A stretch of DNA of 64,000 nucleotides from contig NZ_JABASY010000005.1 in NCBI RefSeq assembly GCF_016107685.1, positions 210,151-274,150 on the forward strand, in the 5' to 3' direction. The stretch comes from Brevibacterium yomogidense. Lineage in GTDB: Bacteria > Actinomycetota > Actinomycetes > Actinomycetales > Brevibacteriaceae. Every line of letters starts with the position of its first letter. Within the stretch, counting starts at the first letter, position 1. A model generated the notes under the pieces. It saw nothing but the letters and a program-made list of their open reading frames with translations, was not told where the DNA came from and made no database searches. Position numbers and translations under genes: made by a program. Shown piece after piece: positions 36,450 through 44,760 of this stretch.

Positions 36450-36488
36450 AGAAGGGCCGTTCCATGCAGAGCATGGAACGGCCCTTCT
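36450..36488. terminator. Strong hairpin between tRNA-Met and the ATP-grasp gene
   Basis: A perfect 18-bp stem (36450-36467 with 36471-36488) with loop AGA; arm core GGGCCGTTCCATGC. It can end both the tRNA unit and the convergent ATP-grasp gene. Confidence 0.9.
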
Positions 36489-36490
36489 CG

Positions 36491-36520
36491 TCATTCACAC
36501 ACGTGTCATTCACACACGTG
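36491..36520 (+). repeat. Two perfect 15-bp direct repeats over the ATP-grasp stop codon
   Basis: TCATTCACACACGTG occurs at 36491-36505 and 36506-36520. The stop codon of the minus-strand gene (36510-36512) lies in the second copy; the first copy could provide the same ending, so the duplication is silent for the protein. Confidence 0.9.
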
Positions 36521-37514
36521 ACAGAACCTCCGGCCGGGGGAATGCGGCGTCCTGCTCCGCGAGCATCCCCTTCAGCAGCCGGGCGATCCTGTGCGTGGCG
36601 GGTTCACGGCCCGCAGCCCGCTCCGCCGCTTCCACCGCCGGGTTGTAGTTGGTGTTCGTGTTGATGTCGTAGACGACCTGCCGGCCGTCCGCCGTGTCGA
36701 TGAACTCGACCCCGGCGATGAGGATCCCCTGCTCCGCGAGCAGCAGCTCGAGGTCGCGCACCAGAGGGGTCTCCGCCGTGATGTCGTCCCGGCGGGAGAA
36801 CGGGTCTGCGGCGGCTGCTCCCGGGACCGCGCAGGCATCGGCGGGGCACAGCTCGAAGGAGCCGGCGGACACATCGACACGCACCGCGTAGTGGAAGCGC
36901 CCACCGATGAACTCCGCCCGCGTGACGAACCGCTGCACCGGCTGCACGTACTCCTGGACGAGCGTGATGCCGTCGACCGGAGCGTTCTCCCCGCCCGGGG
37001 CGAATTCGTGTGCCACGGTCGCGAACTCCGCGTGACTGTCGAACCGGCGGACGCCCAGGCCCTTGCCACCCTGGTTGTGCTTCGTGATGAAGGGAGGGAC
37101 GAACGTCCGTGCGATCTCCTCGAGGGCGTCCGCTCCGAACACGGCGGCCGTCCTGGGAGTGTCGAAGCCGCGCTTGGTGAGCGCGCGGTGCTGGCGGACC
37201 TTGCTCACCTCGAGCTCGTAGACCGCCGACCCGTTGACGACGGTGCGACCGGCCGCTTCGAGCCACGCGAGCACGGCGCGGCCGTATTCCTTCACGTGCG
37301 GGTCTGTGCGGGTGTGGGCGGAAGCGGACAGGCGGGACCAGAAGAGCCCGGCCGGTGGTTCCTCCGTCAGGTCGATCGCGGTGCCCGGCAGCAGCCATTC
37401 GACGAAGGGCACGCCCTCCTCTCGCAGCGCGTCCGCGAACGGTGGGAGCCACTCCGGATTGTCGTGGATGACGTACACGGCGGGGCGGTCGGCAGGGGGC
37501 AGGGAAGCGGTCAC
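36510..37514 (-). CDS. ATP-grasp ligase-like protein (RimK/alpha-L-glutamate-ligase type)
   Basis: 334 aa. FITKHNQGGKGLGVRRFDS is the ATP-binding Gly-rich lid with its lysine, VQEYVQPVQRFVTRAEFIGG follows, and GVEFIDTADGRQVVYDINTNTNYN gives the metal-binding Glu/Asp/Asn cluster. Such enzymes join a carboxylate to an amine via an acylphosphate; the substrates are not known. GTG 37514 has GAGAGGA about 9 nt upstream; the frame runs further upstream but without conservation. It diverges from the GT2 gene over 191 nt, so a functional link is possible but not shown. Confidence 0.82.
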   Translation of the reverse strand: MTASLPPADRPAVYVIHDNPEWLPPFADALREEGVPFVEWLLPGTAIDLTEEPPAGLFWSRLSASAHTRTDPHVKEYGRAVLAWLEAAGRTVVNGSAVYELEVSKVRQHRALTKRGFDTPRTAAVFGADALEEIARTFVPPFITKHNQGGKGLGVRRFDSHAEFATVAHEFAPGGENAPVDGITLVQEYVQPVQRFVTRAEFIGGRFHYAVRVDVSAGSFELCPADACAVPGAAAADPFSRRDDITAETPLVRDLELLLAEQGILIAGVEFIDTADGRQVVYDINTNTNYNPAVEAAERAAGREPATHRIARLLKGMLAEQDAAFPRPEVLSRV

Positions 37515-37705
37515 AGGTGCGGTCCTCTCGTCATGTCCCGTGAACCGCGCCACTGTGTCCACTATTCCTCGCCCGGGGGCAAGAGCGCGGAGACGCCTCC
37601 CAGAAGTCAAGGTTCCATGTTTGAATGAGGAGAGTTGCCGCGCGGGCGGAGCCGCTCGTCGCGGAGCCGACACCGGCGGAGCCGACACCGAGGGAGGCAC
37701 TGCGC

Positions 37706-38446
37706 ATGACCGGAGGCGGGACGAGCAGCAGGGGCGGGACGAGTCGTGAGCGCGACACGGCCCGTGAGTGGGGGACGTGCACGGTCGTGGTGCCGACACA
37801 CGACGAGGAGCGGCTCATCGGGGACACCCTCGAGTCACTCGCTGCCGCAGCCGCTCACGCGGGGATCGCCGTGCGCCTCATCGTCGTCGCGGACAGCTGC
37901 ACGGACGACACTGAGGCGATCGCTGCCCGCCACGGCGCGGAGGTCGTGACCGTTGCGGCGCTCAGCGTGGGTGCGGCGCGACGGGCCGGCTTCATCCACG
38001 CCCTGCGGACACGCCCTCGTCCCGACTGGTGCGCGACGACGGACGCGGACACCGTCGTCCCCCTCGACTGGTTCGTCCGGCAGGAAGCGCATCGGCTCCG
38101 CGGCGCGGACGTCGTCTCCGGGACGATCACTCTGCGCGCGGACGACGAGCCGCACAGGTCGCACGGCGCATGGCGGACGCAGTACGAGCAGCGGCTCGGG
38201 GTCGCCTCGCACACGCACGTCCACGGCGCGAACCTCTCCTTCACCGCGTCCGCCTACCGGATGCTCGACGGCTTCCGGACCCTCGCCTCGGGGGAGGACG
38301 CCGACCTCGTCCGCCGTGCGGAGGACGCGGGGCTGAGCGTCGTCTGGGCGCTCGACGTGAGGGTCGAGACCTCTGCCCGTCTCACGGGACGCGCTCCCGC
38401 CGGGGTCGCGGCGGATCTGCGCGCCGCTCTGGAGGTGGTGCCGTGA
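37706..38446 (+). CDS. Family-2 glycosyltransferase
   Basis: 246 aa GT-A-fold enzyme. CTVVVPTHDEERLIGDTLESL is the nucleotide-sugar fold start, VVADSCTDDTEAIA follows, the metal-binding D-x-D region is CATTDADTVVP (about residues 110-120), and LASGEDADLVRRAEDAG is the typical ED acceptor-side motif. No membrane helices. ATG 37706 is chosen because GGGAGG lies 8 nt upstream; an ATG at 37625 would add a low-complexity leader with AEPTPAEPTP. The stop overlaps the next GTG by 4 nt. Sugar donor and acceptor are unknown. Confidence 0.87.
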   Translation: MTGGGTSSRGGTSRERDTAREWGTCTVVVPTHDEERLIGDTLESLAAAAAHAGIAVRLIVVADSCTDDTEAIAARHGAEVVTVAALSVGAARRAGFIHALRTRPRPDWCATTDADTVVPLDWFVRQEAHRLRGADVVSGTITLRADDEPHRSHGAWRTQYEQRLGVASHTHVHGANLSFTASAYRMLDGFRTLASGEDADLVRRAEDAGLSVVWALDVRVETSARLTGRAPAGVAADLRAALEVVP

Positions 38447-39597
38447 GTGCGCGTGACACGAGGCAGTCGCACGACGGACGGGCAGGCGACGGACGGGCAG
38501 ACGACGAGCGGGCAGGCGACGCGCGACCGCACGACGGGGACTCGCAGGACAGTCGCGGGCAGCGGGGCGCCGCACTGTCCGCGCTCGCCCCCGCACTGCC
38601 GGGTCGCGGCGCGACCCTGGAGCGGTGGCGGCTCCTCGCGGCACTCACGCAGGACGACATCGTCGAAGGGCGCCTCGCGGAGGCCCACCTCGATGCGGCG
38701 GCGATCACGACCGACCTCGGCGAGCCGGACCTCGTGCGGCCCGGTTCCCACTGGGGTGTGTGGGCTGCGGAGCCGCCGTCGCCGCAGGTGCGGGCGCTCC
38801 GCACCCCGGACGGCTGGGTCCTCGACGGGACGAAGCCGTGGTGCTCCGGCGCCTCGCTGTGCACGCACGCCCTCGTGACAGCGGCAGAAGCAGGCGGCAC
38901 CGGGTTCTTCGCCGTCGACCTCACCCGGCCCGGGGTGCGGGCCCTCCCGGACACGTGGCCCGCAGTCGGGATGGCCGCCAGCGATTCCGGCTGGGTGTCC
39001 TTCGACCGGGTGCCGGCCCTGCGGCTCGGCTCGCACGCCGACTACCTCGAGAGGCCGGGGTTCTGGCACGGCGGGATGGGGGTCGCCGCGTGCTGGTTCG
39101 GAGGGGCGCGCGCGGTCGCCGCACCGCTACTGGAGCGGGCCGCGAAGCCGGGAGCGTCCCCGTTCCTGCGCGCGCACGCCGGTGCTGTCGTCGCGGAGCT
39201 CGCCTCCGCGTGGGCGCTCCTCACCGCCACGGCCCGGGAGGTGGACGCGGACCCGGACGACGCCGAGGGCCTGGTGCAGCGCCGCGCCCTGCTCGTGCGG
39301 ACACGCATCGACCGGGCCGCATCCGCGGTGATCGAGAGGACGGGGCGCGCGACCGGCGCGGGTCCTCTCTGCGCGGACGGTCAGCACGCGCAGCGCGTCG
39401 CGGACCTCGCCGTCTACATCCGACAGTCCCACGCGGAAGCGGACGAAGCGCAGATCGCACCCGAGGACGGATCCGGTGGGTTCGGCGCCGCGGCCTGGGA
39501 CCGACTCATCGGCCTCGACCCTCCGCCGTCCCCACGCGGCGAAGGCCCCACTGATCGCGGCGGAGCTGACGAACGGGGAGTGCCCGCAGATGGCTGA
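38443..39597 (+). CDS. Acyl-CoA-dehydrogenase-like flavoprotein
   Basis: 384 aa. After a ~40-residue charged repeat leader (DGRAGDGRADDERAGDARP) the fold reads as ACAD: the middle domain has VRALRTPDGWVLDGTKPWCSGASLCTHALV and FFAVDLTRPGV, and the C-terminal helical domain contains FWHGGMGVAACWFGGARAVA. The C-terminal IYEGT-type motif and an obvious catalytic Glu are not seen, so dehydrogenase activity is unproven; flavin hydroxylases share this fold. GTG overlaps the GT2 stop by 4 nt, and the 3' end overlaps the next gene by 8 nt. Confidence 0.8.
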   Translation: MSARDTRQSHDGRAGDGRADDERAGDARPHDGDSQDSRGQRGAALSALAPALPGRGATLERWRLLAALTQDDIVEGRLAEAHLDAAAITTDLGEPDLVRPGSHWGVWAAEPPSPQVRALRTPDGWVLDGTKPWCSGASLCTHALVTAAEAGGTGFFAVDLTRPGVRALPDTWPAVGMAASDSGWVSFDRVPALRLGSHADYLERPGFWHGGMGVAACWFGGARAVAAPLLERAAKPGASPFLRAHAGAVVAELASAWALLTATAREVDADPDDAEGLVQRRALLVRTRIDRAASAVIERTGRATGAGPLCADGQHAQRVADLAVYIRQSHAEADEAQIAPEDGSGGFGAAAWDRLIGLDPPPSPRGEGPTDRGGADERGVPADG

Positions 39598-40984
39598 GCG
39601 GCGCTTCACGGCGGAGGACCCGCCGCGAACCTCGGTGGAGGACCTGGCCGACTGCGCCGCGGGACTCGAATCCTGGACGATCGACGCCGCGTCTCCCGCA
39701 CTGCTGGTCGTCGCACCCCACCCCGATGACGAGGTGCTGGGCGCCGGCGCACTCATCGGCACCGCTGTGCGGGCAGGGGTGCCCGTCATCGTGCTGGCCG
39801 TGACGGACGGCACCGCCTCCCACCCCCACGTCGACCCGGACCGGCTGGGGAGGATCCGCGCCGCGGAGACGGACGCGGCGCTCGCCGCATTCATCCCGCA
39901 GGCCGCCGCCGAGGCCGCCTCGCCCCTGCGCGTCGTGCGGCTCGGTCTTCCCGACGGTGACGTCCCCGCCCACGAGGACGTGCTCGCCGACCGCATCGTG
40001 GAGCAGCTCGCGGCCCGGGCGCCGGGGGCGATCGTGGCGGCCCCTGTCCGCGCTGACGGGCACCCGGACCACGATGCCGCCGGGCGGGCCGCACTGTCCG
40101 CCGTCGGACGGGTCCCCACCGCGACGCTCGTCGAGTACCCCGTCTGGCTGTGGCACCACTGCCGGCCGGGCGCGCAGCGCCCGCACCTCGACTGGGATCG
40201 CGCACGCGCGCTGGATGCGCCTCCGGAAGTCGGGAAGGCGCGCACCCGTGCGGTCGCGGCGTTCCGGTCCCAGATCACCCTGGACCTCGGCGTGCCGGCT
40301 GACCGTGGGGACGAGGGCCCGCAGGTGGTCGTCCCTGAAGCGGCCCGCGCACTCATGCTCGCGCACCCGCAGATCGTGTTCGTGCACGACGGGTTCGATG
40401 CGGTCTACGCGGACAGCGACGACCCGTGGTCCGTGACGGGCCGGTGGTACGAGGAGCGCAAGTACGCGCTCACGCTCGCGATCCTGCCCGACCGCCGCTA
40501 CCGCCGCGGCTTCGAGCCGGGCTGCTCGGTGGGAGTGCTCACGGGCATGCTCGCGCAGCGCTGCGACGCTCTCGTGGCCACCGACGTCGTGCAGGCGGCG
40601 CTCGACTCCGCACGCGACAGGGTGCAGGAGCCGCACGTGGACTTCCGACGCGCGGGTGCGGACGACTGGCCGGAGGGGACCTTCGACCTCGTCGTGCTGA
40701 GTGAACTCGGCTACTACCTCACGGATCACCAGTTCGCTGGATTCCTGGACAGTGCGGCGCGGCAGCTGGCGGACGACGGGGTCGTGGTCGCGGCGCACTG
40801 GCGCCATCCCATCCCGGGTGCGCACCGTGACGTCCGCGCGGTGCACACCGCCCTGGCCGCACAGCCCGGTTGGGTGCGTCTGGCCGCCTACGAGGACGAG
40901 GACGTGCTGATCGAGACCTACGGATCCGACCGGCTGAGCGTCGCCGCTGCGGAGTTCACCGTCGCAGACGCCGATGAGGACTGA
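39590..40984 (+). CDS. Fusion of PIG-L-family deacetylase and NodS-like SAM methyltransferase
   Basis: 464 aa. The N-terminal PIG-L/LmbE domain (about residues 1-260) has the zinc motif VVAPHPDDEVLGAGALIG (residues 40-57) and HPDHDAAGRAAL (about 157-168); this family removes acetyl from N-acetylglucosaminyl groups. The C-terminal domain (about 270-464) is a Rossmann methyltransferase: FEPGCSVGVLTGMLAQRC, ATDVVQAALDSARDR, DLVVLSELGYYLTD and WRHPIPG match the NodS type, which N-methylates a free amino sugar. ATG 39590 has GGGGAG 9 nt upstream. The fusion implies deacetylation then methylation of the same group. Confidence 0.85.
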   Translation: MAERRFTAEDPPRTSVEDLADCAAGLESWTIDAASPALLVVAPHPDDEVLGAGALIGTAVRAGVPVIVLAVTDGTASHPHVDPDRLGRIRAAETDAALAAFIPQAAAEAASPLRVVRLGLPDGDVPAHEDVLADRIVEQLAARAPGAIVAAPVRADGHPDHDAAGRAALSAVGRVPTATLVEYPVWLWHHCRPGAQRPHLDWDRARALDAPPEVGKARTRAVAAFRSQITLDLGVPADRGDEGPQVVVPEAARALMLAHPQIVFVHDGFDAVYADSDDPWSVTGRWYEERKYALTLAILPDRRYRRGFEPGCSVGVLTGMLAQRCDALVATDVVQAALDSARDRVQEPHVDFRRAGADDWPEGTFDLVVLSELGYYLTDHQFAGFLDSAARQLADDGVVVAAHWRHPIPGAHRDVRAVHTALAAQPGWVRLAAYEDEDVLIETYGSDRLSVAAAEFTVADADED

Positions 40985-41008
40985 GCCGCCGGACGTCAAC
41001 AAGGCCCC

Positions 41009-41037
41009 TTGGCGCACTTCCGGGCCGCGCCTAGAGT
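41009..41037 (+). promoter_or_regulatory. nadE promoter, leaderless
   Basis: TTGGCG (41009-41014), 17 nt, TAGAGT (41032-41037), 6 nt, then ATG 41044. Spacing and -10 are close to ideal. Confidence 0.7.
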
Positions 41038-41043
41038 GAGGGC

Positions 41044-41865
41044 ATGCGCGAACTGCAGGCACGGATCATTCAGGAGATGGGCGTCGTCCCTCGCATCGAC
41101 CCTGCTCGGGAGGTCGAGGACCGCGTGCTGTTCCTCGCCGACTATGTGCGGGCAGCGCAGGCGCGATCCCTGGTGCTCGGGATCTCCGGCGGTGTCGACT
41201 CGACGCTTGCGGGCAGGCTCGCGCAGATGGCTGCTGCGCACCTGCGGGCCGACGGGTACGACGTCGAATTCGTCGCTCTGCGCCTGCCGCACCGCGTGCA
41301 GGGCGATGAGGACGACACCCGGGCCGCGCTCGCCTTCATCGGCCCGGACCGCACGCACGAGATCGACATCGCCCCGAGTGTGGAGGGGTTCGACGACGCG
41401 TACGCGGAGGGGGTGGGCGGGCAGCTGCCCGATTTCCACCGCGGCAACGTCAAGGCGCGTCTGCGGATGATAGCCCACTACGCCGTCGCCGGCGATTCCC
41501 GCGGGCTGGTGATCGGGACGGATCAGGCGTCGGAATCGACGGTCGGCTACTTCACGAAGTTCGGTGACGGGGGCGCGGACATCCTGCCGCTCTTCACCCT
41601 CGACAAGCGTCAGGTCCGCAGGGTGCTCCAGCACCTGGGCGCGAGTGAGCGGCTCTGGGCGAAGCAGCCCACCGCGGATCTCCTGGACGACCAGCCGGGC
41701 CTGTCCGACGAGGACCAGTTGGGCATCCGGTACGACGACCTCGACGACTACCTCGAGGGGCGGGCAGTCCCGGAGGCGGTCGCCGGAACCATCGAGGACC
41801 TCTACCTCCGCTCACGCCACAAGCGGCGGGGACCGGTCACCGTCCGCGACACCTGGTGGCGGTGA
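41044..41865 (+). CDS. nadE: NH3-dependent NAD+ synthetase
   Basis: 273 aa, the short ammonia-dependent form. The PP-loop LVLGISGGVDSTLAGRLA is near residues 44-61, DFHRGNVKARLRMIAHYAVA and GTDQASESTVGYFTKFGDGGADILPL bind deamido-NAD+, and RSRHKRRGPVTV closes the family C-terminus. It adenylates and amidates nicotinate adenine dinucleotide to NAD+. No glutaminase domain, so it relies on free ammonia. Leaderless promoter; pncC follows after 22 nt. Confidence 0.96.
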   Translation: MRELQARIIQEMGVVPRIDPAREVEDRVLFLADYVRAAQARSLVLGISGGVDSTLAGRLAQMAAAHLRADGYDVEFVALRLPHRVQGDEDDTRAALAFIGPDRTHEIDIAPSVEGFDDAYAEGVGGQLPDFHRGNVKARLRMIAHYAVAGDSRGLVIGTDQASESTVGYFTKFGDGGADILPLFTLDKRQVRRVLQHLGASERLWAKQPTADLLDDQPGLSDEDQLGIRYDDLDDYLEGRAVPEAVAGTIEDLYLRSRHKRRGPVTVRDTWWR

Positions 41866-41887
41866 CCGGCAGGACGGAGGGCTCAGC

Positions 41888-42430
41888 ATGAAGAAGCACG
41901 AGGTGCGGGAGGACGAGGCGGCGGAGATCGCCGCGCGTCTGGCGCGCGCACTGGGGGAGCGCGGGTTCACGGTCGCGGTGGCGGAATCGCTCACGGGAGG
42001 GAAGATCGCCAACCAGCTGGCGGCCGCCCCGGACTCCTCGGAGTGGTTCGCGGGTGCGGTCGTCTGCTACGGGAGTCAGGTGAAGCACCGTGTGCTCGAT
42101 GTCCCGGAGGGCCCGGTGATCTCCGAGCGGGCGGTGGAGGTCATGGCGCGCAGCGTCGCCGCGCTGCTGGGTGCCGACACGTCCATCGCCGCATCCGGGG
42201 CGGGTGGTCCCGGACCGCAGGAGGGGCAGGAGCCCGGCACGACCTGGCTGGCGGTCAGCATCCGCGGGGAGGTCCACACCGAACTCCACCATTTCGACGG
42301 GGAGCCGCTCGACGTGCTCGCGCAGACGGAGCGTGCCGCGCTCCTGCTGCTGGAACGTGAGGCGGCGAAGCTCCTGCGAGACGGCCCTTCCGAGCGCTCC
42401 GGACGACGCGAGCAGCCGACCGGCCAGTAG
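41888..42430 (+). CDS. pncC: CinA C-terminal-domain protein (nicotinamide mononucleotide amidohydrolase type)
   Basis: 180 aa, the stand-alone CinA C-terminal domain. VAVAESLTGGKIANQLAAAP and VVCYGSQVKHRVLDVP are family blocks, SIAASGAGGPGPQEGQEPGTTWLAV the Gly-rich active-site region. PncC deamidates NMN to nicotinate mononucleotide, which feeds NAD synthesis through the neighbouring nadE. ATG 41888 has GGAGG 8 nt upstream. Confidence 0.85.
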   Translation: MKKHEVREDEAAEIAARLARALGERGFTVAVAESLTGGKIANQLAAAPDSSEWFAGAVVCYGSQVKHRVLDVPEGPVISERAVEVMARSVAALLGADTSIAASGAGGPGPQEGQEPGTTWLAVSIRGEVHTELHHFDGEPLDVLAQTERAALLLLEREAAKLLRDGPSERSGRREQPTGQ

Positions 42431-42467
42431 ACCTGGAAGCAGTCGTCGAAGAGCCCGAGGCGTCGGC

Positions 42468-42473
42468 TAGGAT
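42468..42473 (+). promoter_or_regulatory. -10 box in front of the TPP riboswitch
   Basis: TAGGAT lies directly upstream of the riboswitch aptamer; GTCGAA 17 nt further upstream is a poor -35 candidate. Confidence 0.45.
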
Positions 42474-42479
42474 GGTCTG

Positions 42480-42575
42480 CACACGGGAGCTTGGCGGATC
42501 CAGGCTGAGAGGAGGGCATCGAGCCCTCGACCGTCGAACCTGAACCGGGTAATGCCGGCGCAAGGGAGACTCTTC
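42480..42575 (+). ncRNA. TPP riboswitch (THI element)
   Basis: Contains the conserved parts in order: ACGGGAGC, GGCTGAGAGG, then GAACCTGAACCGGGTAATGCCGGCG and GCAAGGGAGA. The variable P3 arm GGGCATCGAGCCC lies between. It senses thiamine pyrophosphate. The downstream gene starts about 40 nt after the aptamer; no U-rich terminator is seen there, so control is probably at translation or by Rho. Confidence 0.95.
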
Positions 42576-42616
42576 TTCACCACCCGTGCCGTTCGTCGAG
42601 CGAAAGGCACCCCGCA

Positions 42617-43264
42617 GTGACACATCCATCCTCCTCCGCAGGCGCACCTGCGCAGACACCGTTCCACCCGGCCCCGTCCACCCGCCACCGGTGGCGGACG
42701 CTCGACATCGTCATCGCAGCGGTCCTGGGCGTCGTCATCGGCCTCCTCTTCACGTTCTGGAACTTCGCGGGGTACGCAGGCTTCATGGCGCTCGATGCGC
42801 TCACCCCCGGCTTCGGCGGGCTCGCGGCCGGCATCTGGCTGCTGGGCGGCGTGCTGGGCGGCCTCGTCATCCGCAAGCCGGGCGCGGCGCTCTTCGTCGA
42901 GCTGCTCGCCGCAGTCGTGTCGATGCTGCTGGGCAGCCAGTGGGCGGTCGAGGCGGTCTACGCCGGCATCGCCCAGGGGCTGGGCGCAGAGCTGGTATTC
43001 CTCCTCACCCGCTACCGCCGGTTCGGGCCGGTGACGGCGGTGCTCGCGGGCATCGGCGCGGCGGTCGCTGCGTGGACGCTGGAGCTGTTCACGTCGGGCA
43101 ACATCGAGATGAGCGCACAGTTCCTCCTCATCTATCTCGTCTGCGTCGTCGTGTCCGGGGCCGTCCTCGCCGGTGTCCTCGGCTGGCTGCTCACCCGCGC
43201 GCTCGCCCGCACCGGCGCACTCGACCGGTTCGCCGCGGGTCGCGAGGTACGGGGGCTCGCGTGA
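42617..43264 (+). CDS. ykoE: YkoE-like substrate-binding (S) component of a thiamine-related ECF transporter
   Basis: 215 aa, six hydrophobic helices. DIVIAAVLGVVIGLLFTFWN and AGFMALDALTPGFGGLAAGIWLLGGVLGGLVIRKPGAAL are YkoE features, as is SQWAVEAVYAGIAQGLGAELVF. YkoE takes up thiamine or its hydroxymethylpyrimidine precursor. The TPP riboswitch upstream agrees. GTG start with AAAGG about 10 nt upstream; the stop overlaps the next GTG. Confidence 0.93.
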   Translation: MTHPSSSAGAPAQTPFHPAPSTRHRWRTLDIVIAAVLGVVIGLLFTFWNFAGYAGFMALDALTPGFGGLAAGIWLLGGVLGGLVIRKPGAALFVELLAAVVSMLLGSQWAVEAVYAGIAQGLGAELVFLLTRYRRFGPVTAVLAGIGAAVAAWTLELFTSGNIEMSAQFLLIYLVCVVVSGAVLAGVLGWLLTRALARTGALDRFAAGREVRGLA

Positions 43265-44760
43265 CGCTCACGGCCGGCACGAACGCGCACACGGACTCCA
43301 CACGCCTCACCCGCCCGGCCCGCGTCGTCGCCTCCGGCTGGGGCTGGCGCCACGCGTCGCGGAGGGACCCTGCGGTCACCGGGGTCGATTTCGTCATCGA
43401 ACCGGGGGAGAAGGTGCTCCTGCTGGGGCCGTTCGGGGCCGGCAAGTCGACGCTGCTGAGCGGACTGGCGGGCATCCTCGGCGGCGAGGAGGAGGGTGTG
43501 GAGACGGGCAGTCTCACGCTCGACGGGGCGCCGGCCGCACACCAGCGGGGTCGTGCCGGGCTGGTCCTGCAGGACCCGGAGGCGAACACGATCCTGCCGG
43601 TGCTGGGCGACGACGTCGCGTTCGGTGCGGAGAACCTCGCCGTCCCGCGGGACGAGATCTGGTCCCGGGTCGCGGAGTCGCTCGACGCGGTCGGCCTCCG
43701 CTACCCGCTCGACCGGTCGACGGCGCACCTGTCCGGCGGTGAGCGGCAGAGACTCGCGATCGCGGGCGTGCTCGCGATGCGGCCGGGCCTCCTGCTGCTC
43801 GACGAGCCCACCGCGAACCTCGACCACGCGGGCGCCGCCGAGGTCCGCCGCGCCGTCGCCCGCACGTCCACGACCCTCGTCGTCGTCGACCACCGGGTGG
43901 ACGCGTGGGTGGAGCACGTCGACCGTGTGGTCGTCCTGGAATCCGCCGGGGGGATCGTCGCGGACGGTGTCCCGGAGACGGTGTTCTCCCGGCACGGCAC
44001 CGCGCTCGAGGCCGCAGGCGTCTGGGTGCCCGGCTCCCGCCCCGAGGTCGTCCGCTCCACCCCGACCCCCACACACGGCGGCAGGCTCCTCACCGCAGCG
44101 GGACTGGCCGTGGGACAGGGAAGGCCGGGGCGCCTCGGCGGCGGTCTCGTCCAGGAGGGCATCGACCTCGCACTGGGCGCCGGTGAGTCGCTCGTCGTCA
44201 CCGGACCCAACGGGGCGGGGAAGACGACGCTCGCGTTCGCGCTCGCGGGTCTCACCGCGCCGTGGGCGGGGGCCGTCACCGCGGCGGAGGCCTTGGCACG
44301 CGGCACGTCGTCGCCCCACCCGCACCGGTGGAGGTCGAGGCAGCTGCTCACGAGGGTCGGCACCGTCTTCCAGCGTCCGGAGCACCAGTTCGTCGCCCGC
44401 AGCGTGCGCGAGGAGCTCGCAGTCGGCCCACGGCGGGCCCGCCGCGACGTCGCGACGATCGTCGACGACCTCCTCGAGAGGCTGCGACTCACCCACCTCG
44501 CGAACGCGCACCCCTACACGCTGTCCGGAGGGGAGCAGCGCAGGCTGTCCGTCGCGACCGCGCTCGCGACCGCCCCGCGGGTCCTCGTCCTCGACGAGCC
44601 GACGTTCGGGCAGGACAGGACGACATGGACGGAGCTCGCCGCGCTCGTGGCGGCCCACGTCGACGCCGGCGGTGCGGCCGTGTCCGTCACCCACGACGAC
44701 GACTACGTGCGCGTGCTGGGCGACAGTCGCCTCCACCTGGAGAAGCGGGTGGACCCGTGA
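43261..44760 (+). CDS. ykoD: YkoD-like double ATPase of the ECF transporter
   Basis: 499 aa with two ABC ATPase halves. First: Walker A LGPFGAGKST (about residue 56), Q-loop LVLQDPEANT, signature LSGGERQR (157), Walker B LLLLDEPTANLD. Second: Walker A TGPNGAGKTT (about 314), TVFQRPEHQF, signature LSGGEQRRLS (420), VLVLDEPTFGQD. The Q-loop region with PE after the Gln is usual for ECF A components. It powers YkoE through the T subunit. GTG overlaps the ykoE stop and the stop overlaps the next GTG, both by 4 nt. Confidence 0.94.
   Translation: MTLTAGTNAHTDSTRLTRPARVVASGWGWRHASRRDPAVTGVDFVIEPGEKVLLLGPFGAGKSTLLSGLAGILGGEEEGVETGSLTLDGAPAAHQRGRAGLVLQDPEANTILPVLGDDVAFGAENLAVPRDEIWSRVAESLDAVGLRYPLDRSTAHLSGGERQRLAIAGVLAMRPGLLLLDEPTANLDHAGAAEVRRAVARTSTTLVVVDHRVDAWVEHVDRVVVLESAGGIVADGVPETVFSRHGTALEAAGVWVPGSRPEVVRSTPTPTHGGRLLTAAGLAVGQGRPGRLGGGLVQEGIDLALGAGESLVVTGPNGAGKTTLAFALAGLTAPWAGAVTAAEALARGTSSPHPHRWRSRQLLTRVGTVFQRPEHQFVARSVREELAVGPRRARRDVATIVDDLLERLRLTHLANAHPYTLSGGEQRRLSVATALATAPRVLVLDEPTFGQDRTTWTELAALVAAHVDAGGAAVSVTHDDDYVRVLGDSRLHLEKRVDP

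Noticed and set aside
36510..40984. Horizontal island for the ATP-grasp/GT2/ACAD/PIG-L cluster
   Set aside because: It lies next to tRNA genes, but no integrase, att repeats or base-composition shift is seen.
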